Notes: generated by a model not told the origin, from the letters alone. A stretch of 64,000 nt of DNA from Rhodobacteraceae bacterium UBA6213 (GCA_002421605.1 DISJ01000013.1:1-64000), one strand, 5' to 3'. Numbered from the stretch's first letter, positions 17,767 through 26,536 are shown. Made by a program: numbers and translations.

Positions 17767-19458
17767 ATGCGGCTCCGCCCCCGTCAGAAAACCTTCGTCG
17801 AGCGCAGCATTGCTGCGCTTGATGCCCACGGCAACACGCTGGGTATCGCGCCAACCGGCGCGGGAAAGACGATCATGCTGTCGGCGGTCACCGGGGAGGT
17901 GATCGGCGATAGCGCCGCCAAGGCCTGCGTGCTGGCGCATCGCGATGAATTGACCGACCAGAACCGGGGCAAGTTCGCCCGGGTCAATCCGGGCCTGACC
18001 ACCTCGGTCATCGATGCCAGCGCCAAGTCATGGGCGGGTCAGGTCGCCTTCGCCATGGTCCCCACGTTGGCACGGACATCGAACCTGGCCGCCATGCCGC
18101 GCCTTGACCTCTTGGTGATCGACGAAGCGCACCATGCGGTGGCCGACAGCTACCGCCGCATCATCGACCGGGTGCGCGACGCCAATCCCGATGCCCGCAT
18201 CTTTGGGGTCACCGCCACGCCGAACCGCGGCGATCGCAAGGGCCTGCGCGAGGTGTTCGACAATGTCGCCGACCAGGTCCGGCTGGGCGAGTTGATCGCC
18301 TCGGGTCACCTTGTGCCGCCCCGCACTTTCGTTATCGACGTGGGCGTGCAGGACGAATTGCGGTCTGTCCGCAAGACCCTGTCGGATTTCGACATGGCCG
18401 AAGTGGCGGGCATCATGGACCGCGCGCCGGTCACCGATGAGGTGATCCGCCATTGGAAAGAAAAGGCGGGCGACCGCCAGACCGTCATCTTCTGTTCTAC
18501 CGTCGCCCATGCCGAACATGTCACCGAAGCCTTCCGCGCGGCCGGGATCACGACGGCGCTGATCCACGGCGATCTGGCGTCCGACATCCGCAAGGCCATC
18601 CTTGTCGACTATGCGACGGGCAATATCCGCGTCATCGTGAACGTCGCTGTGCTGACCGAGGGCTGGGATCACCCGCCCACCTCCTGCGTTGTGCTGCTGC
18701 GCCCCAGTTCCTACAAGTCCACCATGATCCAGATGGTCGGGCGCGGCCTGCGCATCGTGGATCCGGAAGAGCACCCCGGCATCGTGAAAACCGATTGCGT
18801 CGTGCTGGACTTCGGCACTTCCAGCCTGATCCACGGCACGCTGGAACAGGATGTCGATCTCGAGGGCAAGACCGAGGCTGGTGAGGCCCCGACGAAATCC
18901 TGCCCCGGCTGCAGCGCTGAAATCCCGCTGGCCGCAATCGAATGCCCTCTCTGTGGCGAGGTTTTCCCGCGGGAGGATGACGATGCCGGTGAAGGCGGTG
19001 GCGTAGCCCCTCTGTCGGGTTTCATCATGACAGAGATCGATCTGTTGAAGCGGTCCAGCTTCGCATGGGTCGACCTTTTCGGCACCGATGATGCGATGAT
19101 GGCAACCGGCTTCACGGCCTGGGGCGGTATCTTTTGGCTGGATGGGGTCTGGTTTGCCGTAGGCGGGGCGAAGGGCGAACGCCCGCACCTGCTGGGCGTC
19201 GGTGAACGCACCGTCTGCCTCGCGCAGGCCGACGACTGGCTGAACACCCATGAAACCGACGAAAGCGCCTTCAAGACCCGTTCCTGGTTGCGCCAGCCGC
19301 CGACCGAAAAGCAGCTGCAATACTTGGCCCCCGAGTGCCGCCATGACTTCGGCCTGACGCGCTACCGCGCCTCGGCGCTGATGACCTTCGGCTTCAACAA
19401 GCGCGCCATCCGCCAGCTCATCGACAGCGCGGCCAGCCCCGAACGGAGGGCGGCATGA
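17767..19458 (+). CDS. SF2 DEAD/DEAH-box helicase
   Basis: A 563-aa superfamily 2 helicase. Walker A is PTGAGKT (about 29-35), motif II DEAHH (about 118-122), motif III TATPNRG (about 148), and motif VI QMVGRGLRI (about 320). After the helicase core comes a four-Cys zinc ribbon (CPGC ... CPLC, about 378-400) and a C-terminal region of about 150 residues. It probably unwinds or branch-migrates DNA during phage replication or recombination. It follows the SSB-like gene by 10 bp in the same operon. Confidence 0.88.
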   Translation: MRLRPRQKTFVERSIAALDAHGNTLGIAPTGAGKTIMLSAVTGEVIGDSAAKACVLAHRDELTDQNRGKFARVNPGLTTSVIDASAKSWAGQVAFAMVPTLARTSNLAAMPRLDLLVIDEAHHAVADSYRRIIDRVRDANPDARIFGVTATPNRGDRKGLREVFDNVADQVRLGELIASGHLVPPRTFVIDVGVQDELRSVRKTLSDFDMAEVAGIMDRAPVTDEVIRHWKEKAGDRQTVIFCSTVAHAEHVTEAFRAAGITTALIHGDLASDIRKAILVDYATGNIRVIVNVAVLTEGWDHPPTSCVVLLRPSSYKSTMIQMVGRGLRIVDPEEHPGIVKTDCVVLDFGTSSLIHGTLEQDVDLEGKTEAGEAPTKSCPGCSAEIPLAAIECPLCGEVFPREDDDAGEGGGVAPLSGFIMTEIDLLKRSSFAWVDLFGTDDAMMATGFTAWGGIFWLDGVWFAVGGAKGERPHLLGVGERTVCLAQADDWLNTHETDESAFKTRSWLRQPPTEKQLQYLAPECRHDFGLTRYRASALMTFGFNKRAIRQLIDSAASPERRAA

Positions 19459-19461
19459 CCC

Positions 19462-19872
19462 ATGGCCTCCATCACCCCCATCACGGCCGAGGACCGGCGG
19501 CGGCTCTGGCATCCGCGTGGAACGCTATGTGCAGTCTGCCGGCAACCCACCCATGGTTTTGGCTGGTTCGATCCGTACCGGTCGAAGCGACCCCGGCCAT
19601 CGGTCTGGTTCTGCTCGATGCCCTGCCAGTCCTTCTGGACGCGCTTGGCGCGGGAGCGTGTGGCCATGGTTGACCTGACCGATGAAGAACGCGCCGCCAT
19701 CGCCATCACCATGAAACGTGTCGCCCTGCTGATGGACGAGATCGGATGGGCCACCCCGTTGGCCGGTCTGACCGAGGCACAGGTCCGCGCCCTGATCGAG
19801 GAATCCGTCGAAGGCTTCCGCGAGGCCATGTCCGACATCGCCAAAGCCAATGCGCCGGAGGTGCCGTTTTGA
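19462..19872 (+). CDS. Small Cys-containing phage protein (DUF6511-like)
   Basis: A 136-aa protein with a zinc-binding style N-terminus: CAVC near residues 23-26 and the pair CSMPC near 50-54. The C-terminal half is helical. This resembles the DUF6511 family of alphaproteobacterial phages, recalled from memory and not verified. ATG 19462 lies four bases after the helicase stop. A metal-binding scaffold that helps the helicase or nuclease is plausible but unproven. Confidence 0.65.
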   Translation: MASITPITAEDRRRLWHPRGTLCAVCRQPTHGFGWFDPYRSKRPRPSVWFCSMPCQSFWTRLARERVAMVDLTDEERAAIAITMKRVALLMDEIGWATPLAGLTEAQVRALIEESVEGFREAMSDIAKANAPEVPF

Positions 19873-20693
19873 CACTGGATTTCAACCGCCGCCCCAGCTT
19901 TGCCGACCGGGTTAATTCGGCTGTCGACCAGGCGATGACGGCCGATCAGGCGACGCGCACGCCCCGCGACTATCTTGGCGGATCGCGCCTCGGCCAAGCA
20001 TGCGAGCGTGCCCTGCAGTTCGAATTCACGGCCACGCCAAAGGACGAAGGCCAGGATTTCACCGGCCGGTCGCTGCGCATCTTTGCCATCGGCCATGCGC
20101 TTGAAGATCTGGCGGTCGCTTGGCTGCGCGGCGCGGGCTTTGATCTCTACGCCCGAAAGGGCAACCGCCCCGATGGCGGCCAGTTCGGTTTCTCCGTCGC
20201 CGGCGGCCGGGTGCGCGGCCATGTCGACGGTATCATCGCCAAAGGGCCTGAAAGTCTCGGACTGGCCGTTCCCGCGCTCTGGGAATGCAAGACCATGAAC
20301 GCCAAAAACTGGCGTGCCTGCATCAAGGACGGGGTCACCATTTCGAAGCCGGTCTATGCCGCCCAGATCGCCCTCTACCAGGCCTACATGGAAGCCAGCG
20401 TGCCCGGCATCAGCGCCGCGCCAGCTGTGTTCACTGCCATCAACAAGGATACGGCCGAGATGCACCACGAGTTGGTGCCCTTCGATGCCGCCCTCGCACA
20501 GCGCATGTCCGACCGGGCGGTGCGTATCCTGCGGGCGACAGACGCGGGCGAATTGCTGCCCCGCATCGCCACCAGCCGCGACTTCTTTGAATGCCGCTTC
20601 TGCCCGTGGGCCGAACGCTGCTGGAGTGAGCGGCGTCCCGGAAACTCTCCAGTGGCGCGTTTCAGCCACGAACGGGCGGAGCCCTCGGCATGA
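19869..20693 (+). CDS. PD-(D/E)xK nuclease, Cas4/AddB-like with Fe-S cysteines
   Basis: A 274-aa nuclease. Catalytic elements are GHVDG (about 118) and ECKTM (about 138-142), with a QIALYQAYM helix (about 165). Four cysteines fit the Cas4/AddB iron-sulfur pattern: one in GQACERA (about 42) and three at the C-terminus (CRFCPWAERC, about 240-249). It probably resects DNA ends for phage recombination. The start is TTG 19869, overlapping the upstream stop (TTGA), with GGAGG about seven bases before it. The stop overlaps the primase-helicase start. Confidence 0.82.
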   Translation: MTLDFNRRPSFADRVNSAVDQAMTADQATRTPRDYLGGSRLGQACERALQFEFTATPKDEGQDFTGRSLRIFAIGHALEDLAVAWLRGAGFDLYARKGNRPDGGQFGFSVAGGRVRGHVDGIIAKGPESLGLAVPALWECKTMNAKNWRACIKDGVTISKPVYAAQIALYQAYMEASVPGISAAPAVFTAINKDTAEMHHELVPFDAALAQRMSDRAVRILRATDAGELLPRIATSRDFFECRFCPWAERCWSERRPGNSPVARFSHERAEPSA

Positions 20694-22993
20694 GCGACGA
20701 CAATATCATCCATTTCAATCCCTGGCAGGATTTCAACGACGCGCCCTCGATCGAGGATCCGTTCGGCGTCGAACCGGACCCTGCGCAGATCGAGACCTTC
20801 CTCGATGTCGTGTTCGGCTATTCCGACGGTCTGATCCCGGTCCGGGGTTTTGTCGACATGGGACAGGGCAAGGAGGGACGGCCCCACAATATCTGGATCG
20901 GCGCCGATGCCACCGCGCCGGACAAGCTCGCGACATTTGCCAACTGGGCCTGGCGCGAAGGGGCGGCCGTCTATGTGATCCCCGGCACGGTCGCCGAGGT
21001 CGGACAGGCCAAATCCGCCGATGTGCTGCAGATGCAGGCACTGGTCGTCGATCTCGACGCGGGCGACATCCCCGCCAAGCTCGAGCATCTGCTGCACCAT
21101 CTTGGCCAGCCCACCCTGATCATCGAGAGCGGCGGTCGCACCTCAGAGGGCGCCAGCAAGCTGCATGTCTGGTGGAAGCTGACCGAACCCGCCGAGGGGG
21201 CGGCGCTGGCCGAGCTCTGTCGCCTGCGGGGCGAGATCGCGCTCAAGGTCGGCGGCGACACCCATTTCCGCTCCGCCCATCAGCCGATCCGGGTGGCAGG
21301 GTCGGTTTATCACAAGCACGGTCATCAGCGCCTGGTGCAGATCCGCGAGCAGCATGCCGTGGAAGTCGATCTCGACGAGTTCGCGGAACGGGTGGCGGAG
21401 ATGCCGCCGATCCCGGGCGCAGGCATGACCAGCAGCGGGGCCGTCGCCCCCGGCAAGCCGTCGCTCGACGCCGTGCTGACCACGCCGATCCGGGAAGGCG
21501 ATCAGGATGAGTGGAGCCGCTTCACCGGGGCCAGCGTCGCCATCGGGCATTTCCTGCGCATGGTGCATGAGGGCCGGATGTCGCCCGACGATGGCTGGGA
21601 GGCAATCCGGGGCTACAATGCCGCAGCCCTTCGCCCGAGCTGGCCAGAGGATCGCCTGAAGGCGGAATCCGAGCGGCTCTGGGCCAGGCATATCGAGAAG
21701 AACGGCCCGCCGCTGATCCGGCTCGACACATCGGCCGCGGCACGAAACCAGCCGGGGCCACTGTCGTCCTTCACGTTGGGCGCCTTGCTCGACGACCGGT
21801 CCCCCATGCCTGAGGACCTGATCGCCCCGCGCGTGCTGACGCCGGGCGGCCTGCTGGTGCTGGGCGGCGCCCCGAAGGTGGGCAAGAGCGATTTCCTGAT
21901 CTCCTGGTTGGTGCACATGGCGGCCGGGATCCCGTTCCTCGGCTTCACCCCGCCGCGACCCCTGCGGGTTTTCTACCTGCAGGCGGAGATCCAGTACCAC
22001 TACCTGCGCGAACGTCTGCAGCAGATCGCCCTGCCGCCGCTTGTGATTGCCGCCGCGCGCGCGACCTTTGTCGCCACCCCGAAGCTGAAGCTGCTTTTGA
22101 ACGAGGATGGCATCGCCAAGATCACCGAGGCAATCCGCGTCGCTTTCCCTGATGCGCCGCCTGACATCCTTTGCATCGACCCGATCCGGAACCTCTTTGA
22201 CGGCGGCCCCGAGGGCGGTGGTGAGAACGACAACGACGCGATGATGTTCTTTCTCAAGGATCGGGTGGAGGTGCTGCGCGAGGCGGTGAACCCGGGTGCG
22301 GGCGTGATCCTCGCCCACCACACTCGCAAGGCGGCCAAAAACCAGGTCAAGGACGATCCGTTCCTGGCGCTCTCAGGGGCCAGCGCGCTGCGCGGCTTCT
22401 ACACCTCTGGCCTGATCATGCATCGCCCCGACGAAGACCGGAGCGAGCGCAGACTGGAGATCGAGTTGCGCAATGGTCCTGCGCTACCCGCCATGATCAT
22501 CGACAAGGTGCAGGGCGCATGGGTGCAAATCGATGCCCGGTATGAGCGGCTGGTCCGGCAGGAAACGGGCGCCAAACATGATGCCGAGCGGCTACGCAAA
22601 CGAGACGTGATCCTTGGCATCCTGTTTGAGGAAGCGGTCGAAGGGCGCCTTTACACCTCCACACAGTTTGGCGATGCCTTTGAGAACAAGGCTGGGCTTG
22701 GCAGCAAATACACAATCCGAGACCGCTTGGCCGTCCTGTCGACCAAGGGACAGGTGAAATTTCGTCGCGACGCGACCGAGTTCGACTACCCGAACGTACG
22801 ATCCCGGTTTGGCTACCTCTGCGTCGAGGGTATGCGGTTTGGCCACGCGCCAGTGATCAACCCCGAGACAGGCGAGGTTCTCGGTGAAGGGGTGACAGTT
22901 CATCCCAGCCACTACAAATGCCCCCATTCCGGGGTCTGTCTCGAGGTCGAAAATCCCGCCGTCTGGGTCTACCCGGAGGGCGTCAATGACTGA
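20690..22993 (+). CDS. Replicative primase-helicase (RepA-type AAA_25)
   Basis: A 767-aa two-part replication protein. The N-terminal part (about 30-230) resembles a RepB/archaeo-eukaryotic-type primase, with LVVDLDAGD and IRVAGSVYHK elements. The central part (about 365-600) is a RecA-fold helicase of the RepA/AAA_25 class: Walker A GGAPKVGKSD (about 395), Walker B ILCIDPIRN (about 490), and LAHHTRK (about 540). The last 130 residues look like a winged-helix region. It is the likely replication initiator/helicase of the prophage. Its start overlaps the nuclease stop by 4 bp (ATGA). Confidence 0.82.
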   Translation: MSDDNIIHFNPWQDFNDAPSIEDPFGVEPDPAQIETFLDVVFGYSDGLIPVRGFVDMGQGKEGRPHNIWIGADATAPDKLATFANWAWREGAAVYVIPGTVAEVGQAKSADVLQMQALVVDLDAGDIPAKLEHLLHHLGQPTLIIESGGRTSEGASKLHVWWKLTEPAEGAALAELCRLRGEIALKVGGDTHFRSAHQPIRVAGSVYHKHGHQRLVQIREQHAVEVDLDEFAERVAEMPPIPGAGMTSSGAVAPGKPSLDAVLTTPIREGDQDEWSRFTGASVAIGHFLRMVHEGRMSPDDGWEAIRGYNAAALRPSWPEDRLKAESERLWARHIEKNGPPLIRLDTSAAARNQPGPLSSFTLGALLDDRSPMPEDLIAPRVLTPGGLLVLGGAPKVGKSDFLISWLVHMAAGIPFLGFTPPRPLRVFYLQAEIQYHYLRERLQQIALPPLVIAAARATFVATPKLKLLLNEDGIAKITEAIRVAFPDAPPDILCIDPIRNLFDGGPEGGGENDNDAMMFFLKDRVEVLREAVNPGAGVILAHHTRKAAKNQVKDDPFLALSGASALRGFYTSGLIMHRPDEDRSERRLEIELRNGPALPAMIIDKVQGAWVQIDARYERLVRQETGAKHDAERLRKRDVILGILFEEAVEGRLYTSTQFGDAFENKAGLGSKYTIRDRLAVLSTKGQVKFRRDATEFDYPNVRSRFGYLCVEGMRFGHAPVINPETGEVLGEGVTVHPSHYKCPHSGVCLEVENPAVWVYPEGVND

Positions 22994-23013
22994 CTTTGAC
23001 TTCATGTCGAGGC

Positions 23014-23082
23014 ACTTCGACTTCGACTTGCCTTTGTCATATTTCAACGAAAACAATGGCTTACGGAAGTCGAAGTCGAAGT
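23014..23082. repeat. 16-bp perfect inverted repeat with 6-bp internal periodicity
   Basis: ACTTCGACTTCGACTT (23014-23029) is matched by its exact reverse complement at 23067-23082, separated by 37 bp. Each arm is itself a TTCGAC direct repeat with a 6-bp period. Further GACTT copies stand at 22991-23001 and GACTTC at 23100-23105. Such iterated short motifs next to a replication gene can be initiator binding sites. Confidence 0.6.
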
Positions 23083-23171
23083 CGTCGGCCACGCCCCTTC
23101 GACTTCAAAAAACGGTGAAATCCAAATGAAATCAATTGGATGCACCCAAAATAAGTCAAAGAGAATGAAGC

Positions 23172-23232
23172 CCCCATACTACGTATGGGGAGGCCAACCA
23201 GCAGGTTTGGCCTCTCTCCCCATCCGTATGGG
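23172..23232. repeat. Three consecutive stem-loops
   Basis: Hairpin 1: CCCCATAC (23172-23179), 3-nt loop, GTATGGGG (23183-23190). Hairpin 2: AGGCCAA (23191-23197), 9-nt loop, TTGGCCT (23207-23213). Hairpin 3: CCCAT (23219-23223), 4-nt loop, ATGGG (23228-23232). They follow one another almost without a gap. No long T run follows, so simple intrinsic termination is less likely. Confidence 0.55.
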
Positions 23233-23352
23233 TTATCCGCGTGCGCCTCCTATGGGCGGATCTGTCGGACGACGATGGCCAGTACCGCCAAGCACAATGC
23301 CACCGCCGCCCTCCACCAAAAACGAATCCCCCTCATTCAACGGAGACCCATC

Positions 23353-23889
23353 ATGGCATCGACGACTCTGACTCTGACCGAGCCCCAGGCAAAGCCCCCA
23401 TTGTCGGGCGCATCCCCGCGGCTCATGGCAACCATCGCCCTCGATCTCGGCACCACAACCGGCTGGGCGCTGCGCGGATACGACGGGCTGATCACCAGTG
23501 GCACCGCCAGCTTCCGCCCCGGACGTTTCGACGGTGGCGGCATGCGCTACCTGCGCTTCGCCAACTGGCTGACCGAGATCGATCGCCTGTCTGGACCGAT
23601 CTCGGCCATCTGGTTCGAAGAGGTGCGGCGCCATGCAGGCACCGACGCCGCCCACGTCTATGGCGGCCTGATGGCCAGCTTGACCAGTTGGGCCGAGCTG
23701 CGGGGCATCCCGTATCAAGGCGTCCCCGTCGGCACGATCAAACGGCACGCCACCGGCAAGGGCAATGCCGACAAGGAGGCGATGATCGCCGCCGCCCGGG
23801 CCCGTGGCTTCAGCCCGGACGACGACAACGAGGCCGACGCCATCGCGATCCTGCTCTGGGCAATCGAGACGAACGGAGGTTTGGCATGA
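23353..23889 (+). CDS. RuvC-like Holliday junction nuclease
   Basis: A 178-aa protein with an RNase H/RuvC-type fold. The first acidic residue lies in IALDLGTTTGWAL (about 29-41), a Glu in IWFEEVRRH (about 84-92), and the last Asp residues in DDNEADAIAILLW (about 157-169). This pattern fits phage RuvC-like resolvases. ATG 23353 has GGAGA upstream, and the frame extends further back to 23185 without a start context as good. It overlaps the next gene by 4 bp (ATGA). Confidence 0.82.
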   Translation: MASTTLTLTEPQAKPPLSGASPRLMATIALDLGTTTGWALRGYDGLITSGTASFRPGRFDGGGMRYLRFANWLTEIDRLSGPISAIWFEEVRRHAGTDAAHVYGGLMASLTSWAELRGIPYQGVPVGTIKRHATGKGNADKEAMIAAARARGFSPDDDNEADAIAILLWAIETNGGLA

Positions 23890-24086
23890 GGTGGCATCCC
23901 CACGGCTACGGCGGTCAGCGTCGCGATCCTGAGCAGGTCAAGCGCCAGGGCTGGCACGAACAGGGCGTGCTGGCGGTGTCGGCCGACGATCAGCGGCTGA
24001 CCTGGCCCGAACGCGAACTGGTCGAGCAGTTGGGCACAAAACTCTACGGCTCACGCCCCAAGACACGCGAGGTGCGCCATGGTTGA
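23886..24086 (+). CDS. Small hypothetical phage protein (66 aa)
   Basis: A 66-aa basic protein starting MRWHPHGYGGQRRDPEQVKR. The first half is rich in Arg, His and Gly and probably flexible. The second half holds one helix (WPERELVEQLG). It is coupled by ATGA to the RuvC-like gene and overlaps the following gene by 8 bp, which supports it as real. Function unknown. Confidence 0.65.
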   Translation: MRWHPHGYGGQRRDPEQVKRQGWHEQGVLAVSADDQRLTWPERELVEQLGTKLYGSRPKTREVRHG

Positions 24087-24456
24087 TCGCGAATGGACCG
24101 CCGAGTGCGTCGCCGACCATTTCGAGGAAGCCTTCCGCACCCTGCGCAAGTTGCCGCCGGTCAAAGCGCAGGGGTTCTTCAACGCCTGGCCACAGATCGT
24201 TCGCACCAGCCGCGAGATCGCCGCGATGGAACCCGAACCCATGCGGGTCTGGCCCTCGGCCGCTGCGATCACCCGGCTGGAGCAGACCTCGGACTGGGTG
24301 CTGTGGATCGAGGAGGCCGAGCGCAAGCTCGTGTGGTCCCGCGCCGCCCGCGTACCGTGGAAGCAGATCAGCGGGGATATGGGCTGCGACCGCACGACCG
24401 CATGGCGACGCTGGCAGCTGGCGCTGACCAAGATTGCGGCGCGACTGAATGCGTGA
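24079..24456 (+). CDS. DUF6362-like helix-turn-helix protein
   Basis: A 125-aa protein starting MVDREWTAECVADHFEEAF. The C-terminal part (about 95-122) contains a helix-turn-helix, VPWKQISGDMGCDRTTAWRR. The overall pattern matches the DUF6362 family seen in alphaproteobacterial phages near the terminase (family name from memory). It probably binds DNA, perhaps regulating late genes. It overlaps the previous gene by 8 bp and is the last gene before a 548-bp noncoding stretch. Confidence 0.75.
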   Translation: MVDREWTAECVADHFEEAFRTLRKLPPVKAQGFFNAWPQIVRTSREIAAMEPEPMRVWPSAAAITRLEQTSDWVLWIEEAERKLVWSRAARVPWKQISGDMGCDRTTAWRRWQLALTKIAARLNA

Positions 24457-25004
24457 GCGACTCCAATGTGTTGCAACACTTTTCTGTTCGACATCTGCAA
24501 CATGTTCGTGCTATTCCGAAGGCAAGATGGGGAGAGTACGCCGGAAAGGCTCGCTCTCCCTTTTGCTTTGGCGCGGATGCCGTGGTGGACCCCAGAGTCC
24601 GGGCCGGACTCCAGATCGGGGTCCAAAGGGGTCGAAACGAAGTTGGCAGGCAGTTGACCGAGTGCGAGGATGGAGAGCTGTTTTTCTGATCAAGCGGTGA
24701 CCGAACGGGACTGAGCGGAAACTCTAACCCTTTGTTTTCCGGTTCCTTTCTGGCAGAAAACGTATGCTGGGGGGCGAAGCGCGGCACATCGCTAGCGACA
24801 GGGCCGGATTTTTGGGAAGCCACCCCCTCCGGAATCCACCCCTGAACCGCAAATAACAACGTAATAACAATGGCTTGTCTGGTGGACTCCGGGGTGGATA
24901 CCCTGGACTCCGGAGTCCAGTCGGAAGCCAGTGAAATCCGACGTGGATTCCACATCCGGAGTCCAGCCCGCAAGCCACGCCCATCCGGCAACAGGAAAAC
25001 CCAT
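24457..25004. promoter_or_regulatory. 548-bp noncoding region dense in GANTC sites
   Basis: No convincing gene is present. I count nine GANTC sequences (starting at 24459, 24595, 24607, 24832, 24885, 24906, 24913, 24946 and 24959), six of them within 132 bp. About two would be expected by chance in 548 bp at roughly 64% GC. Most lie in a larger GGACTCC/GGAGTCC motif, including the 18-bp palindrome at 24903-24920. GANTC is the CcrM methylation site of alphaproteobacteria. The region lies directly before a DNA methyltransferase gene and probably contains its promoter. Confidence 0.55.
24903..24920. repeat. 18-bp perfect palindrome with two GANTC sites
   Basis: CTGGACTCCGGAGTCCAG is a perfect palindrome with GACTC and GAGTC back to back. 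Partial copies of the same motif occur at 24884-24892 and 24957-24966. It could be an operator for a dimeric regulator or a methylation-sensitive site. Confidence 0.6.
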
Positions 25005-26327
25005 ATGACCCTCAGCTTCGCCCCGGAGCGCATCGAGCAATGGCCGCTCGCGCGCTTGCAGCCCTATGCCCGCAATGCGAAGGCGCATGGCGCGGATCAG
25101 GTCGCGAAGATCGCCGCCAGCATGGCCGAGTTCGGCTGGACCGTGCCTTGTCTTGTGGCCGAGGATGGCGAGTTGATCGCGGGCCACGGGCGTGTCCTGG
25201 CTGCAACGCAGCTCGGGCTGACCGAGGCACCGGTGATCGTGCTCGGGCACCTGACCGAGGCGCAGCGCCGGGCGTATCGCATCGCCGACAATCGGCTGAC
25301 GGAACTCGGCGCCTGGGATGAAGCGCTGCTCTCGGCCGAGTTGAACGACTTGCTGGCCGAGGATTTCGACCTGTCGCTGGTCGGCTTCTCCGATGGCGAG
25401 TTGGACAAACTGCTGGCCTTCGTGCCGGAGGGGGACGGGCAAGAAGGTGGCGCCGGGGGCTCGGTGCCGCCGGTGACCATCCCCGAACCGCCGCGCAACC
25501 CGGCATCGCGGACGGGCGATCTGTGGATCCTCGGCGATCACCGGCTGCTGTGTGGTGACAGCACCAACGTCGCTGATGTCCGCCGTCTGATGAATGGCGA
25601 GCGGGCGATCCTGTTCGCGACAGACCCGCCCTATCTCGTGGATTACGACGGCTCAAACCACCCGACCCGCAACAAGGACTGGTCGGCGTCCTATGGCACC
25701 ACCTGGGACGATAGCAGCCAGGGGGCCGATCTCTACGATGGCTTCATAACCGCCGCGGTGACGGAAGCCATCGCCGACGATGCCGCGTGGTACTGCTGGC
25801 ATGCCTCGCGCCGTCAGACGATGCTGGAGGCATGCTGGGAAAAGGCCGGTGCCTTTGTGCACCAGCAGATCATCTGGGTGAAAGACCGTGGGGTTCTGAC
25901 CCGGTCGCATTACCTGTGGAAGCACGAGCCCTGCTTCATGGGCTGGCGTCGGCCGAACCGCCCGCCGAAGGTGGCGGAAGAAACGCTGCCGTCGACATGG
26001 GCGCTGCCCAGCTTCGTCAAGGACGAACGCCCCGACCACCCGACGCCGAAACCGCTCGACGCCTTCGGGATCCCGATGCGTCAGCATGTGGCACGGGGCG
26101 GGCTCTGCTATGAGCCGTTCTGCGGTTCGGGTTCGCAGATCATGGCGGGCGAGGCCAATGGTCGCCGCGTCTTCGCGATGGAAATCAGCCCGGCCTACAT
26201 CGATGTTGCCGTCGAGCGCTGGCAGGCCGACACCGGTCGTGACGCGATCCTAGACGGGGATGGCCGCACCTTTGCGCAGGTGAAGGCCGAGAGGCCGGGC
26301 GAGAAGCCGGACGCCGACGCAGCATGA
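25005..26327 (+). CDS. ParB-N domain DNA methyltransferase (beta class)
   Basis: A 440-aa fusion. Residues about 8-110 form a ParB-like N-terminal domain with the GELIAGHGR box. The C-terminal part (about 165-420) is an N6-adenine/N4-cytosine methyltransferase with catalytic DPPY near 207 and the SAM motif FCGSGSQIMAG near 372. The catalytic motif comes before the SAM motif, the order of beta-class enzymes such as CcrM. It probably modifies phage DNA. The start is ATG 25005, with AGGA upstream. The recognition site cannot be deduced, but the GANTC-rich upstream region makes GANTC a testable guess. Confidence 0.85.
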   Translation: MTLSFAPERIEQWPLARLQPYARNAKAHGADQVAKIAASMAEFGWTVPCLVAEDGELIAGHGRVLAATQLGLTEAPVIVLGHLTEAQRRAYRIADNRLTELGAWDEALLSAELNDLLAEDFDLSLVGFSDGELDKLLAFVPEGDGQEGGAGGSVPPVTIPEPPRNPASRTGDLWILGDHRLLCGDSTNVADVRRLMNGERAILFATDPPYLVDYDGSNHPTRNKDWSASYGTTWDDSSQGADLYDGFITAAVTEAIADDAAWYCWHASRRQTMLEACWEKAGAFVHQQIIWVKDRGVLTRSHYLWKHEPCFMGWRRPNRPPKVAEETLPSTWALPSFVKDERPDHPTPKPLDAFGIPMRQHVARGGLCYEPFCGSGSQIMAGEANGRRVFAMEISPAYIDVAVERWQADTGRDAILDGDGRTFAQVKAERPGEKPDADAA

Positions 26328-26536
26328 GCCAGTCGCGCATGATGTCGCTTGCCGAGGTCTTCACAAACGTCGTCGTGGGATATGGCCTGGCCGTGGCGAC
26401 GCAGATGGTGGTGTTTCCATGGTTCGGCATCGAGACCAGCTTGCAGGACCACATGGAGATCGGGCTGGCGTTCGTCGCAGTATCGCTGGCGCGAGGATAT
26501 TTGCTTCGCAGGCTGTTCGAGCGTATGCGGCGCTGA
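26324..26536 (+). CDS. Small membrane protein (DUF7220-like)
   Basis: A 70-aa protein with two hydrophobic stretches (about 12-30, VVVGYGLAVATQMVVFPWF, and about 45-58, IGLAFVAVSLARGYLL) and a basic end LLRRLFERMRR. It probably lies in the inner membrane. It resembles the DUF7220 phage family (from memory). The start overlaps the methyltransferase stop in an ATGA junction, so it is expressed with it. Function unknown. Confidence 0.7.
   Translation: MSQSRMMSLAEVFTNVVVGYGLAVATQMVVFPWFGIETSLQDHMEIGLAFVAVSLARGYLLRRLFERMRR

Larger units (their letters stand above)
22994..23352. other. 359-bp noncoding region with repeats, candidate replication origin or leader
   Basis: This gap between the primase-helicase and RuvC-like genes holds no convincing gene. 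It contains GACTT-type short repeats in both orientations, a perfect 16-bp inverted repeat, and three stacked stem-loops, each listed separately. Its AT content is higher around 23040-23170 than in neighbours. The position right after the initiator gene suits an origin of replication. A set of terminators or an mRNA leader are alternatives. Confidence 0.5.

Noticed and set aside
18028..19512. Long open frame (494 codons) on the - strand opposite the SF2 helicase gene
   Set aside because: It mirrors the helicase codons, has no domain features, and the sense gene is certain. Long antisense frames are common in GC-rich genomes.
21143..22321. 392-codon - strand frame opposite the primase-helicase gene
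   Set aside because: Antisense shadow with no recognisable protein features.
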